DNA from: Leuconostoc holzapfelii
Lineage (GTDB): Bacteria; Bacillota; Bacilli; Lactobacillales; Lactobacillaceae
DNA: 64,000 nucleotides
Direction of reading: 5' to 3'
Assembly (NCBI RefSeq): GCF_012396485.1
Contig: NZ_JAAXPO010000003.1
Span: forward strand, 124,001 to 188,000
Shown in pieces: positions 45,931 to 55,361 of this stretch. The position numbers and the translations under genes are program-made. The first letter of the stretch is position 1, and every line of letters begins with the position of its first letter. The notes beneath the pieces were generated by a model that did not search any database, was not told where the DNA came from, and worked only from the letters and a program-made list of their open reading frames with translations.

Positions 45931-47346
45931 GTGGTTTCAACCAAGCATCAACAAACAGATATGACAACAAAGCTTTGGGGTGGTCGCTTCACCGAAAATG
46001 CAGCAGAGTGGGTAGATGCCTTTGGCGCCTCGATTCATTTTGACCAACAAATGGCGGCAGAAGATATTGAAGGCTCAATTGCGCATGCAAAAATGTTAGG
46101 GAAGCAAGGGATTATCACGCCCGCAGAAGCTGACCAAATCGTGACAGGGCTCATGGCGCTACAAGCTGAAGCAGCTGAAGGGACGTTGGTATTTGATGTG
46201 CAGCATGAAGATATTCATATGAATATTGAAGCGCAGTTGACCGCAAAAATTGGTCCGGTGGCCGGTAAGTTGCATACGGCACGTTCGCGTAATGATCAGG
46301 TTGCCACAGATTTTCATTTATGGGTTAAACATCGCTTACCTCATGTTTTAGCTGCCTTAACTGAGCTGCAACAGACCTTACTAAATTTAGCCAACAGCCA
46401 CGCCGACACCATCATGTCAGGTTACACGCATTTACAGCATGCCCAACCCATTACGTATGGTCATTACTTGCTGGCGTATTTTGACATGTTCCAACGTGAT
46501 TATGAACGTTTTGAATTCAATCAAAAACACACCGATATCCTCCCACTTGGTGCCGCAGCTTTGGCTGGGACAACCTTTCCTATTGATCGGGCGTATGTTG
46601 CCGACGAATTGGGTTTTTCCGCGATTTATCATAATTCGTTAGATGCGGTTTCAGACCGTGATTTTGCCGTCGAATTTTTAGCAAACGCCTCACTGCTCAT
46701 GATGCACCTCTCGCGGATGGCAGAAGAGTTAATTCTTTGGTCAACTTATGAGTTTAATTATATTGAACTTTCTGATGATTTTTCAACTGGCTCCTCCATT
46801 ATGCCCCAAAAGAAGAACGCGGATTTTGCTGAATTGGTTCGTGGCAAGACAGGGCGTACTTATGGCGCTTTAATGGGATTGCTCACCACGATGAAGGCGT
46901 TGCCGTTGGCTTACAATAAAGACATGCAAGAAGATAAAGCCCAAGTCTTTGACGTGATGGATACCGTAATGGCATCAACTAAAATTTTTGCGGGGATGCT
47001 AAGTGGCTTAACGGTTCACGAAGAGCGCATGGTGGCTAGCACCCAAGACGACTTTTCAAATGCCACCGAGTTGGCGGATTATTTGGCTACAAAAGGGGTA
47101 CCATTCCGTCAAGCTCACGCCATTGTTGGCCAGCTGGTGTTGCAAGGTATTCAAACCAAAACACCACTGCAGGCAATGCCGCTGAGCGTTTTACAGGCAG
47201 CTGCACCGCAAATTGAAGATGATATCTATCACGTTTTACAATCGGAAACAGCGGTTAATCGCCGAACATCCTTAGGTGGCACGGCGGTCGCCAATGTCAA
47301 AAAAGAAATTGCCCGACATCAAGCAATGCTGGAGGCCCGCATATGA
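45931..47346 (+). CDS. argH: Argininosuccinate lyase
   Basis: The 471-residue enzyme splits argininosuccinate into arginine and fumarate. It has [19 protein letters not shown] at the N-terminus, [32 protein letters not shown] with the catalytic histidine, and the superfamily signature [13 protein letters not shown] (the usual residue after KKN is proline; alanine here). GTG 45931 is proposed as start because AAAGGAA lies six bases before it; ATG 45961 gives the conventional MTTKLWGG start but has no ribosome site. It overlaps argF by four bases. Confidence 0.95.
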   Translation: MVSTKHQQTDMTTKLWGGRFTENAAEWVDAFGASIHFDQQMAAEDIEGSIAHAKMLGKQGIITPAEADQIVTGLMALQAEAAEGTLVFDVQHEDIHMNIEAQLTAKIGPVAGKLHTARSRNDQVATDFHLWVKHRLPHVLAALTELQQTLLNLANSHADTIMSGYTHLQHAQPITYGHYLLAYFDMFQRDYERFEFNQKHTDILPLGAAALAGTTFPIDRAYVADELGFSAIYHNSLDAVSDRDFAVEFLANASLLMMHLSRMAEELILWSTYEFNYIELSDDFSTGSSIMPQKKNADFAELVRGKTGRTYGALMGLLTTMKALPLAYNKDMQEDKAQVFDVMDTVMASTKIFAGMLSGLTVHEERMVASTQDDFSNATELADYLATKGVPFRQAHAIVGQLVLQGIQTKTPLQAMPLSVLQAAAPQIEDDIYHVLQSETAVNRRTSLGGTAVANVKKEIARHQAMLEARI

Positions 47347-48362
47347 ACTCACATTTTCAAGGTCAATCATTTTTAAAAGAATGCGACTTTTCTAAAGCCG
47401 AATTGGAAACACTCATTCAGCTGGCCGCGCATTTTAAATATTTGAAGCAAAACCATATCCCACATCCCTATTTACAAGGGAAAAATATTGCGCTCTTGTT
47501 TGAAAAAACGTCGACCCGAACACGTTCGAGTTTTACCGTGGCCGCCAATGATTTGGGGGCACATGCGGAGTTTTTAGGTGCGCAAGATATCCAATTTGGC
47601 AAGAAGGAGTCATTGGAAGATACGGCCAAAGTTTTTGGCCGGATGTATGATGGGATTGAGTATCGTGGGGCATCACAAACGGTGGTTGAAGCGTTAGCGC
47701 AGTTTTCTGGCATTCCAGTTTGGAATGGTTTGACAGATGCTTGGCACCCCACACAGATGTTGGCTGACTTTTTGACGATTCAAGAGAATTTTGGTCATTT
47801 GACAGGCGTTACCTTGGCCTATCTTGGGGATGGCCGTAATAATGTTGCCAATTCGCTGCTAGTAACGGGGGCTATTTTAGGGGTGAATGTGCGTATTGTG
47901 TCGCCAAAATCCCTACAACCAGCAGCCGAAATTCAAGCACTTGCCAATGATAAGGCGCAAGCATCAGGGGCTAAGTTGCTGATTACCGACGATCTCGCGG
48001 CTGGGGTGACTGGGGCTGATGTATTATATACCGACGTCTGGGCTTCCATGGGGGAAGAGTCAGAATTTGCAGCACGGATTAAACAACTGGCGCCTTACCA
48101 ATTAAATCAAGCAGTCGTCTCATTGACAGGCAATGCAGATGTCATTGTCATGCATGATTTACCTGCCTTCCATGACCTCAACACAACAATGGCCAAGAAA
48201 ATCTATGCCACGTATGGTTTATCCGAAATGGAAATTACCGATGCGGTGTTCCACGCATCTTATGCGAAACAATTTGATCAAGCAGAAAATCGTCTACATA
48301 CGATTAAGGCGGTTATGGCCGCAACTTTGGGGCATCTTTTCCTCCCGACCCCAATAAATTAA
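47343..48362 (+). CDS. argF: Ornithine carbamoyltransferase with altered active-site motif
   Basis: The 339-residue protein catalyses, by family, ornithine plus carbamoyl phosphate to citrulline, or the reverse. The carbamoyl-phosphate motif [16 protein letters not shown] in [12 protein letters not shown], and the ornithine loop SMGEE in [10 protein letters not shown] are present. The family motif HCLP, whose cysteine binds ornithine, is HDLP here (Asp272, codon GAT at 48156-48158). All else is standard, so the call holds, but activity or substrate may differ. It overlaps argH by four bases and ends at a terminator shared with phosphoketolase. Confidence 0.9.
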   Translation: MNSHFQGQSFLKECDFSKAELETLIQLAAHFKYLKQNHIPHPYLQGKNIALLFEKTSTRTRSSFTVAANDLGAHAEFLGAQDIQFGKKESLEDTAKVFGRMYDGIEYRGASQTVVEALAQFSGIPVWNGLTDAWHPTQMLADFLTIQENFGHLTGVTLAYLGDGRNNVANSLLVTGAILGVNVRIVSPKSLQPAAEIQALANDKAQASGAKLLITDDLAAGVTGADVLYTDVWASMGEESEFAARIKQLAPYQLNQAVVSLTGNADVIVMHDLPAFHDLNTTMAKKIYATYGLSEMEITDAVFHASYAKQFDQAENRLHTIKAVMAATLGHLFLPTPIN

Positions 48363-48368
48363 CACTGA

Positions 48369-48404
48369 AAAACACCAATTCACAGTTGAATTGGTGTTTT
48401 TTTA
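48369..48404. terminator. Bidirectional terminator between argF and phosphoketolase
   Basis: A perfect 14-bp stem (48369-48382 with 48387-48400), loop CAGT, has A and T runs on either side. Confidence 0.9.
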
Positions 48405-48405
48405 A

Positions 48406-50772
48406 TTATTGTAAACCAGCCCACTGCCAGTTTTCAACTTCAGGCAGGTCAGTGCCTTTTTCACGTGTGTAAGCGACGTGTTCGGCAAGCTTATCCGTCA
48501 TTTTCTGCACAAGATCTGCGTGTGCGACGGCAAAATCACCAGGCATCATCTTAATCGCATCTTTGACAAGATTGAAGCGATCGAGTTGATTCAAGACCCG
48601 CATATCAAATGGGGTGGTGATGTCTCCAAATTCACGATAGCCATGCACAATCAAGTGATGATTATGACGCTTGAAGAAGATTGATTCAATCATTGGTTCA
48701 TAGCCGTGGAAGGCAAACAAGATTGGCGCATCAACGGTAAAGATGGCATCAAATGCTTCATCGCTTAACCCATCAGATACATCTGCTCGCAACTTAAAGA
48801 GATCTAACACGTTAACATAACGAATTTTTAACGTTGGGATGTGGCGGTGTAGAATTTCAATGGCTGCTAAGCTCTCGGTGGTTGGTTCTGAGCCAGCTGA
48901 AGCAATGACTAAATCAGGTTGTTCTCCATGATCTGTACTTGCCCAATCAATTATCCGCAAGCCTTGTGTCACCAGTTGTTGGGCTTCCAGTGGTGTGAAC
49001 CATTGGAGGCGTGGGTGCTTGCTGGCTACGATGTAATTGATTTGTTGGGTAGTTTGCAACGCGTGATTGAAAGTAGCCACGAGACTGTTGGCATCGGCTG
49101 GGAAGAATTCCCGAATGAATTCGGGTTGCTTTTCATACAGCATGGTTGTCACACCGGGATCTTGGTGTGAATAGCCATTGTGATCTTGTTGGAAGACCGT
49201 TGAATCCGCAATAATATTGAGTGCGGGCACATCTTTACGCCAAGTCACTTCATGGGAATGGTTCAACCACTTAAAGTGTTGGACGATCATATCGTCAACT
49301 TCACGGATGAAGACTTCATAACTTGCAAAGAAGCCATGTCGGCCAGTTAAGGTATACGCCTCAAGCATCCCTTCATCATAGTGTTCTGACAGCATCGAAT
49401 CAATGATGCGGCCTTCTGGCGCCATAAATTGATCATTTGGGGTCTTAATTGGCAAGAGCCACTGCCGGTTGGTCGTTTCAAAAACATCTTGGAAACGATT
49501 TGAGGCGGTTTCATCAGGGCCAAAACCTCTAAAGTTTGTTGGGTTTAGCTTAATGACGTCGCGGATAAAGCCGCCAAGGTGAATGGCATCTTGGGCCCGA
49601 CGTTGACCTGGTGCGGTGTCTGTGACCAAATAGTTTGTTAATGCGGGCAGATTGAGTGGTTGAATCACGCCGGCATTAGTAACGAGATTATTGGCCATCC
49701 GACGCTCTGGACGCGGCAATACTGCGCGAACAGTTTCAGTGAGATGCCCATCTTGATCAAACAATTCTTCCGGGCGATAGGATTGCAACCAGTCTAGCAA
49801 ATCAGGCAAATATTCTGGGTGATTTTGGTCGGCTGGAATTGGAATCTGATGAGCACGGAATGAATTTTCAATCGGTTGCCCCTCCCAGAACTTTGGCCCA
49901 GTCCAGCCTTTTGGTGAACGGAGTACAATCATTGGCCACAGTGGGCGCGTCATCTCGGCTTGATCCGTTGCAGCTGCTTGCTGGCGTAACGTTTTAATTT
50001 CTTCAAAGACCTGGTCCATGGTATCGGCCATTTCTTGATGGACTTGCATGATTGGCTTATCAAATGAGCTGACAAAGTAAGGCTTCCAACCAAGACTAGT
50101 GAAGTAATCGGTCAAGGTGTCATCAGACTCTCGAGACAAAACGGTTGGATTGGCAATTTTGAAGCCGTTGAGGTTCAAAATTGGCAGTACAGTGCCATCA
50201 TTTTTAGGATTTAAAAACTTATTGACATGCCAAGAGGTCGCCAATGGCGCTGTTTCAGCTTCACCATCACCAACGACAACGGCGGCCACCAAGTTAGGGT
50301 TGTCTAAGACCGCACCGGCACCATGCAGAATCGAGTAGCCTAAGGCGCCACCTTCATGGATGGAACCTGGTACCTTTGGGTCGGCGTGGGATGCGACACC
50401 ACCAGGAAATGAAAAGCGCTTAAACATTTTTTGCATGCCTGAAATATCTTGGGTAATTTCAGGGAAAGCCTCAGTGTAACTGCCATCAAGATAGGCGTTA
50501 GAAATCATGACTTGGCCGCCATGTCCTGGCCCTTCAACAAAAAACATATCCAAATCAAATTTATTAATTGCGCGATTTAAATGAGCATAAATAAAGTTTT
50601 GGCTAGGAATCGTTCCCCAGTGGCCAATGGGATGAATTTTGACTTGCTCTGCAACGAGCTTGTCGTGTAGCAATGGATTTTCAAGAAGATAGAGCTGCCC
50701 AACAGAGAGGTAATTAGCGGCACGCCAATAAGCATCCAAATTGTTGAGATATTCAGTTGAATCAGTAAGCAT
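48406..50772 (-). CDS. xfp: Xylulose-5-phosphate/fructose-6-phosphate phosphoketolase
   Basis: The 788-residue thiamine-diphosphate enzyme splits xylulose 5-phosphate, and possibly fructose 6-phosphate, with phosphate into acetyl phosphate and glyceraldehyde 3-phosphate or erythrose 4-phosphate. It is the central enzyme of heterofermentation and receives the xylulose 5-phosphate made by the ara genes in this window. Signatures are [35 protein letters not shown], the thiamine-binding [17 protein letters not shown], and ITLYGYREFGD-like [19 protein letters not shown] near the end. GGAGG precedes the start. Length is exact for the family. Confidence 0.97.
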   Translation of the reverse strand: MLTDSTEYLNNLDAYWRAANYLSVGQLYLLENPLLHDKLVAEQVKIHPIGHWGTIPSQNFIYAHLNRAINKFDLDMFFVEGPGHGGQVMISNAYLDGSYTEAFPEITQDISGMQKMFKRFSFPGGVASHADPKVPGSIHEGGALGYSILHGAGAVLDNPNLVAAVVVGDGEAETAPLATSWHVNKFLNPKNDGTVLPILNLNGFKIANPTVLSRESDDTLTDYFTSLGWKPYFVSSFDKPIMQVHQEMADTMDQVFEEIKTLRQQAAATDQAEMTRPLWPMIVLRSPKGWTGPKFWEGQPIENSFRAHQIPIPADQNHPEYLPDLLDWLQSYRPEELFDQDGHLTETVRAVLPRPERRMANNLVTNAGVIQPLNLPALTNYLVTDTAPGQRRAQDAIHLGGFIRDVIKLNPTNFRGFGPDETASNRFQDVFETTNRQWLLPIKTPNDQFMAPEGRIIDSMLSEHYDEGMLEAYTLTGRHGFFASYEVFIREVDDMIVQHFKWLNHSHEVTWRKDVPALNIIADSTVFQQDHNGYSHQDPGVTTMLYEKQPEFIREFFPADANSLVATFNHALQTTQQINYIVASKHPRLQWFTPLEAQQLVTQGLRIIDWASTDHGEQPDLVIASAGSEPTTESLAAIEILHRHIPTLKIRYVNVLDLFKLRADVSDGLSDEAFDAIFTVDAPILFAFHGYEPMIESIFFKRHNHHLIVHGYREFGDITTPFDMRVLNQLDRFNLVKDAIKMMPGDFAVAHADLVQKMTDKLAEHVAYTREKGTDLPEVENWQWAGLQ

Positions 50773-51085
50773 GTTTGTTCGGTCCTCCGATTTTAAAACG
50801 CTGCCTGTCGATGCGATAGGCTTTGGTCGTGTAAAAATTAAGGTCAGACGTCGAAATTACTTTGCAAAGTATCGGGACAAGACTTGTTGTATCGCCATGG
50901 ATGCGACCAACTTGTGAAGTTGTCGTCAAGCCATCGTTTTTACCCCCTAAGCGTAAGCGTTCTAATTTTAAAAGTCAAGACCAAATGTAAAATTGGACCG
51001 AACCAATATTTATTTTGGCGTCCTTTTTTCGATCAAAGAAAGCATGGTGACTGGGATTGACGTGTACTTGACGATGACAAAAAAA
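50773..51085 (-). promoter_or_regulatory. Long upstream region of the phosphoketolase gene
   Basis: No gene is seen. On the minus strand a ribosome site GGAGG lies next to the start. Two symmetrical elements stand out: TACTTTGCAAAGTA, a perfect 14-bp palindrome at 50858-50871, and CAACTT/AAGTTG with a three-base centre at 50908-50922. A candidate promoter TTGACT with TACGCT 17 bases later lies near 50951-50979 on this strand. The long leader suggests regulated expression. Confidence 0.45.
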
Positions 51086-51093
51086 TATACGAT

Positions 51094-51123
51094 TTGCAAT
51101 TTTTTAAGTGAGCGTGGTAAAAT
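51094..51123 (+). promoter_or_regulatory. Promoter of the TPP-riboswitch operon
   Basis: TTGCAA (51094-51099) and TAAAAT preceded by GTGG (51118-51123) are 18 bases apart, about 30 bases before the riboswitch aptamer. Confidence 0.6.
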
Positions 51124-51153
51124 CAAACCTGTTATGAGTTGATAACAATGCAA

Positions 51154-51245
51154 CATGCTAGGGGTGCTTTACAAAAAGCTGAGAGAGAAGTGTTAGTCTT
51201 TGAACCCTTTGAACCTGATCTGTGTAAACAGCGTAGGAAAGTATG
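51154..51245 (+). ncRNA. Thiamine pyrophosphate (TPP, THI-box) riboswitch aptamer
   Basis: The conserved THI elements are all present: GGGGTGC at about 51161, GCTGAGAGAG at 51178, ACCCTTTGAACCTGATCTG at 51204-51222 and CAGCGTAGGAAA at 51229-51240. P1 closes by CATGCT (51154-51159) with AGTATG (51240-51245). It lies on the same strand just upstream of three overlapping genes, none of which is a standard thiamine biosynthesis or transport gene. Confidence 0.95.
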
Positions 51246-51276
51246 AATGATACCATTTTTTTGAGGCCGTCAAAAA

Positions 51277-51329
51277 TCATACTGTCGTTGAACGTGTTTA
51301 CCGAATTTGTGCGTAAAGATGTTTTTTTA
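51277..51329 (+). terminator. Expression platform of the TPP riboswitch (terminator with antiterminator)
   Basis: ACGTGTTTAC (51292-51301) pairs with GTAAAGATGT (51313-51322) with one mismatch, then a run of T to 51328: an intrinsic terminator. The aptamer 3' end AACAGCGT (51227-51234) and AGTATGA (51240-51246) can instead pair with ACGTGTT (51292-51298, one bulge) and TCATACT (51277-51283), sequestering the terminator 5' arm. TPP binding should therefore switch the operon off by termination. Confidence 0.75.
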
Positions 51330-51355
51330 GTGTTTAAGAAAACAGGAGGATGATT

Positions 51356-51838
51356 TTGACAAAACGTGTGTTTTTAGCTGCCCCGTTTAAGCAGCTACTT
51401 GATCAGTCGCAAACAATGCAAACAGCTGATCAAGCATTATTGACTCAGGTCATGACGCTGCTTGAGAAAAATGGGCTGGTTGTGGATAATGCTCATCGCC
51501 GAGAAGCTTGGGGGCAGGCGATGATGACCCCAGATGACTGTACCCAGGCAGATTTCCAGGCCATTGCGGCTTGTGATGTCTTGTTGGCTTTTCCCGGTCA
51601 ACCGGCCTCACCAGGCACGCACATTGAATTAGGCTGGGCTTCGGCCATGGGCAAACCCATTGTGCTCTTATTGGAGGCTGAAGCCACCTATGCCTATTTG
51701 GTACAAGGCTTGAAAATGGTGGGCGACGTGACCTATCTGACGTATCATGACGCGGCCTCGTGTTTAGCAGTGGTGTCCAACTGGTTGTTACAGTGGCAGA
51801 ATCAGCGTGAATTGGTAGGGACTGATGCGTACATTTGA
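51356..51838 (+). CDS. Nucleoside 2-deoxyribosyltransferase-fold N-glycosidase (probable hydroxymethyl-CMP hydrolase)
   Basis: The 160-residue protein has the nucleoside 2-deoxyribosyltransferase fold: KRVFLAAPFKQ at the N-terminus, CDVLLAFPGQPASPGTHIELGWA, in which the glutamate (residue 91) is the family's catalytic nucleophile, and GKPIVLLLE. In the family this fold also gives nucleotide hydrolases such as MilB, which releases 5-hydroxymethylcytosine from hydroxymethyl-CMP. TTG 51356 is chosen because AGGAGG ends six bases before it; the in-frame ATG 51350 directly abuts the ribosome site. It overlaps the thymidylate-synthase-like gene by 14 bases and lies under the TPP riboswitch. The specific substrate is inferred from the neighbours. 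Confidence 0.8.
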   Translation: MTKRVFLAAPFKQLLDQSQTMQTADQALLTQVMTLLEKNGLVVDNAHRREAWGQAMMTPDDCTQADFQAIAACDVLLAFPGQPASPGTHIELGWASAMGKPIVLLLEAEATYAYLVQGLKMVGDVTYLTYHDAASCLAVVSNWLLQWQNQRELVGTDAYI

Positions 51839-52817
51839 CACGTTTGATCAGGCCTATCAGGCGATGCTGGCCATCGTCGTTCATGAACCTGATTTTCACA
51901 ATGCGCCACGGGGGTATGCGAGTCGGGAAAAATTAGGGATGAACTTTATGATTCGCCAGCCAATCCAGCGCGGTGTGTATTCATCAGTGAGAAAAAGCAA
52001 TATTGTGTTTAACTTTGCCGAAGCTTTATGGTATTTATCTGGTCGCAATGACTTAGCGATGATGCAATATTACAACAAGCGCATGCCAGATTATTCCATG
52101 GATGGGACAACTTTAACGGGGACGGCTTATGGGGAAAAATTATTCCATTTTGGCCAAGCGGGCGTGAATCAATGGGAAAACGTCGTGGCCACTTTGCGAC
52201 AAGACCCAGATTCAAAGCGTGCTGTGCTGCAAATATTTGCCGCCCCAGAATTAGGAATCGCTGATAATTGCGATGTATCGTGCACGTTGGGCTTGCAATT
52301 TTTGATTCGTGAGGGGCAATTGCATTTGGTTGCCTATATGCGCGCCAATGATGTCTTTCGGGGGATGGTGAGTGATATTTTTTCTTTTACCATGATACAA
52401 GAAATGATGGCTCATGAACTTGGGTTACCCGTTGGTAGCTATTTCCATCAAGTGGGCACGTTACATCTTTATGAACCAGACGCCACTTGGGCAACCCATG
52501 TTTTGGCGGACCAAAGTTTAACCGCGCCAACGTTTCCAGCGATGCCCTCAGGAAATAATTGGCCAATGTTAAAGCAAGTGATGCAACTCGAAGCCAGATT
52601 ACGTGAAGATCGTGGGCAAATGGATTGGGCAGCCATTCTAGCAACCGGCTTACCGCCATATTGGCAACAAGTCGTGGCTTTGCTGAGTTTGTATCAAATG
52701 ATTGCTTATCAGCGTCCCATTGATCAAGCACTTTTATCACACCTTTGGCCAATATATCGCAACATGTTTGCACAAAAATGGCCACGACAAATCATTGCAG
52801 GGGAGCAGTGTGAATGA
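51825..52817 (+). CDS. Thymidylate-synthase-fold CMP/dCMP hydroxymethylase-like protein
   Basis: The 330-residue protein has the thymidylate synthase fold: FAEALWYLSGRND (65-76), GTAYGEKLFHFG, PDSKRAVLQIF (the phosphate-binding arginine region), the catalytic cysteine in DVSCTLGLQF (Cys153, where the synthase has PCHxxxQF), MRANDVFRG and TLHLYE. The synthase's PFNIASY asparagine, which reads uracil, is aspartate here (VSDIFSF, Asp184), as in dCMP hydroxymethylase and the CMP hydroxymethylase MilA. This points to 5-hydroxymethylation of a cytosine nucleotide with methylene-tetrahydrofolate. It overlaps both neighbours. Real thymidylate synthase is rejected on motif grounds. Confidence 0.82.
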   Translation: MRTFDTFDQAYQAMLAIVVHEPDFHNAPRGYASREKLGMNFMIRQPIQRGVYSSVRKSNIVFNFAEALWYLSGRNDLAMMQYYNKRMPDYSMDGTTLTGTAYGEKLFHFGQAGVNQWENVVATLRQDPDSKRAVLQIFAAPELGIADNCDVSCTLGLQFLIREGQLHLVAYMRANDVFRGMVSDIFSFTMIQEMMAHELGLPVGSYFHQVGTLHLYEPDATWATHVLADQSLTAPTFPAMPSGNNWPMLKQVMQLEARLREDRGQMDWAAILATGLPPYWQQVVALLSLYQMIAYQRPIDQALLSHLWPIYRNMFAQKWPRQIIAGEQCE

Positions 52818-53578
52818 CAAATATTTTTACACAAGAAAAAATTGCCAATCAGTTTAATCAGTATAACGATGTGTTAGAACAAGCCTTAGGGTACCAGCGC
52901 ATTTTTGACTATTTTGCAGCCCAGCCAGCGCAAACAATTTTAGACTATGGCTGCGGACCGGGGAAAGTTGCCCAACGCTTAGCGCAACACACGGATGCAC
53001 AAATTATTGCCGTTGATGCGTCGCAACAAATGATTGATATTGCCAAATTAGAACGATCTGAAGCCAATATTGTTTATGATGTTGTGCATGACAATCGTTT
53101 AACTTGGCTGGCAGATGACAGCATTGACAGTGCCATAGCGTGTTATGTGATGATTAACAATGGGTCAGAGCGTCGCATACAAGATATGATGCGTGAGATT
53201 TTTCGGGTGCTCAAACCAGGGGGGCAATTTATGATTTTAGACACCAATCCAAAGGCAACTGGGATACCGTTTTCAACGTTTCAAAATGGTGAAACCGACA
53301 AAACTTATGGCTATGGCGCCCCACGGATTGAGTGGCTACATTTGAATACCACTGAGGATCTCATATTACACGATTTTCATTGGCCGGTGGCGATGTATGA
53401 AACTAATCTCGTCCAAGCTGGGTTTGATTCGGTGACGTTGGCTTTTCCGACTATTGCACAATTGTCTGCTGCTCAACGTCAGGCATTAGACCAACAATAC
53501 GGTGAACGTGAGTGGGGCAATGAACGCACACAGGCACCGTTTATCTTTATCCAAGCCACAAAACCACAAATGAAATGA
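52814..53578 (+). CDS. SAM-dependent methyltransferase (probable pyrimidine O-methyltransferase)
   Basis: The 254-residue protein is a class I methyltransferase: motif I is TILDYGCGPGKVAQRLA (residues 41-57), the ribose-contact acidic residue is in IIAVDASQQM, motif III/IV region is IVYDVVHDN and SIDSAIACYVMIN, and FRVLKPGGQFMILD is the post-IV motif. It overlaps the hydroxymethylase-like gene by four bases and closes the TPP-riboswitch operon before a terminator. In the proposed pathway it would methylate the 2-oxygen of hydroxymethylcytosine to give bacimethrin. That role rests on operon context. Confidence 0.8.
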   Translation: MTNIFTQEKIANQFNQYNDVLEQALGYQRIFDYFAAQPAQTILDYGCGPGKVAQRLAQHTDAQIIAVDASQQMIDIAKLERSEANIVYDVVHDNRLTWLADDSIDSAIACYVMINNGSERRIQDMMREIFRVLKPGGQFMILDTNPKATGIPFSTFQNGETDKTYGYGAPRIEWLHLNTTEDLILHDFHWPVAMYETNLVQAGFDSVTLAFPTIAQLSAAQRQALDQQYGEREWGNERTQAPFIFIQATKPQMK

Positions 53579-53583
53579 TGACA

Positions 53584-53616
53584 AAAAAAGACGCCATTTG
53601 TTGGCGTCTTTTTTGA
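53584..53616. terminator. Bidirectional terminator between the methyltransferase gene and rqcH
   Basis: A perfect 13-bp stem (53584-53596 with 53602-53614), loop TTTGT, with A and T runs. Confidence 0.9.
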
Positions 53617-53619
53617 TGG

Positions 53620-55314
53620 TTAAGATGTTTTAAGGGTGGTGATGAGGTTAGGATCAGGCGTGACGAATAATGTTTGTTGGCCTTCAAATATCACAAATCC
53701 AGGCTTGGCACCGTTTGGCTTGCGAAGTTTGCCAGCTGGTAAATAATCTACAGGCACATTGGCAGAATCCCGTGCTTTACTGAAATAGGCGGCCAGTTTT
53801 GCCGCTTCAATCAGCGTTGTATCCGACGGCTGAGCATCGTGAATCACCACATGCGAGCCAGGAATTTTTTGCACATGTAACCAAATATCGCGCCGATCCG
53901 CTTGTTTCAAGGATAGTCGCTCATTTTGTAAGTTATTTTTACCGACTTCAATTAAGGTGCCATCGCTACTTGTGAACCGATCTGGTTGGGAAACTTTGGG
54001 CTTTTGTTTATTCTTTTTATTGGCGCGCAGGTAACCGCCAGTGGTTAGTTCTAAGCGGATGTCTTCGACATCTTTGGGCGAAGCCACATCAAGTTGAGCG
54101 ACAATATTGTTAAAATAATCAATTTCGGCGTCGGTTAGCGCCATTTGCTCATTGACGTAAGCCACGGCAGTGCGTAGTTTTCGATATTTGTTGAAGTATT
54201 TTTCCGCATTCTTTAACCCATTTAATTTAGGGTCCAAAGGAATGGTTAATAAGTTGTTGTTATCGTAATAGTTTTCAATGGCGACAGATGTCATGCCTTT
54301 CTCAACCAGATGAGGGTAAGTAATGAGTAAATCACCCATCACTTTTAAGGCGTCGGCATTTTCTGCATCGCTTAAGGTGGCTAATAACTTCTGACGTTTA
54401 GCTACATTCTTTTTGAGCTCGTTTTTCACGACGCGGACCAGCGAGCCAGCTTGTTGGTTGACGCGTTCGCGTTCAGCTTTGCCGATATAATAGGCATCCA
54501 GCATGTCGCCTAATGTGTCGAAGTGACTGGTGGTGGCAGCGGGTTGTTGCCAAGCAAAGGCAGCATAGCTCAATGCGCCCTTATCACTGGTAAAAAGCGT
54601 CGGTGTGGGTGCATCAAAATGGGCCAACCAGTCACTTGCGTGTTGCAGCGGGTCGCCAGGCGCTTGAATCGCGGCGGCCAATGCCTGTGCTGCATCACGA
54701 CTAAAGCCTTGATACGTTGATTGGATTATTTGTGGCCAATCACTTGTGGGTTGGTCTAAAATCATCGGCGCCAAATTGGCAAAACCAATCGTGAATGGGT
54801 TTTGACGATCTTGTGCTGGCGGCATCTGATATGTCGCACCAGGCATCAAGGAGCGGACGCGGTTTTGATCGGCAGGCACATGTTTAATTAACTCTAAAAT
54901 GCGCGCATCGGTCTCACGAACCAAAAAGAGGTTAGAGTGCCGGCCCATCATTTCCAAGGTCAAGCGAATCGGCTCGATATCGCCTAATTCATTGCGTGAG
55001 TTCACATAAAAATTTATGATTCGGTCGTTGGCGACTTGTTCAATTTTTTGGAGTTTGGCCCCTTCTAAATAACGGCGCAAAAACATGACAAAGTTGGGTG
55101 CCGTGCGAGGATTTTCGTAGGGAATATGGGTAATTTGTGCGCGCGCATACGTCGGGTGGGCACTTAAGAGTAATGGATAATTAGCCCCGTTGTTGCGCAC
55201 GACCAAAATGATTTCATTTGGGTAAGGTTGGTGAACTTTAGTGATTCGACCACCAGTGAGTAATGTATTAAATTCATGCACTAACGCATGTGTAAAAAGT
55301 CCATCTAACGGCAT
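53620..55314 (-). CDS. rqcH: Ribosome-associated quality control factor RqcH (NFACT family)
   Basis: The 564-residue protein, also annotated as fibronectin-binding protein FbpA, binds stalled 50S subunits and recruits alanine-tRNA for tailing the nascent chain. It has the NFACT-N domain (DGLFTHALVHEFNTLLTGGRI, RYLEGAKL, LEMMGRHSNLFLV), two helix-hairpin and coiled-coil segments in the middle (about residues 275-400), and the C-terminal NFACT-R domain with FTSSDGTLIEVGKNNLQNE and IWLHVQKIPGSHVVI. GAGGGAG precedes the start. Length is normal. Confidence 0.94.
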   Translation of the reverse strand: MPLDGLFTHALVHEFNTLLTGGRITKVHQPYPNEIILVVRNNGANYPLLLSAHPTYARAQITHIPYENPRTAPNFVMFLRRYLEGAKLQKIEQVANDRIINFYVNSRNELGDIEPIRLTLEMMGRHSNLFLVRETDARILELIKHVPADQNRVRSLMPGATYQMPPAQDRQNPFTIGFANLAPMILDQPTSDWPQIIQSTYQGFSRDAAQALAAAIQAPGDPLQHASDWLAHFDAPTPTLFTSDKGALSYAAFAWQQPAATTSHFDTLGDMLDAYYIGKAERERVNQQAGSLVRVVKNELKKNVAKRQKLLATLSDAENADALKVMGDLLITYPHLVEKGMTSVAIENYYDNNNLLTIPLDPKLNGLKNAEKYFNKYRKLRTAVAYVNEQMALTDAEIDYFNNIVAQLDVASPKDVEDIRLELTTGGYLRANKKNKQKPKVSQPDRFTSSDGTLIEVGKNNLQNERLSLKQADRRDIWLHVQKIPGSHVVIHDAQPSDTTLIEAAKLAAYFSKARDSANVPVDYLPAGKLRKPNGAKPGFVIFEGQQTLFVTPDPNLITTLKTS

Positions 55315-55361
55315 TGGTTCTCCCTCAATTCTGTGATTGACAAAATGCTGAGTTATTTTGA

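Noticed and set aside
51356-51838. Annotation as a second standard nucleoside 2-deoxyribosyltransferase
   Set aside because: It is shorter than the clear enzyme at 56443-56979, differs in the N-terminal loops, and is coupled to a CMP-hydroxymethylase-like gene.
51825-52817. Annotation as ordinary thymidylate synthase (thyA)
   Set aside because: The PCH motif and the base-reading asparagine are both changed, and the operon context under a TPP riboswitch does not fit dTMP synthesis.
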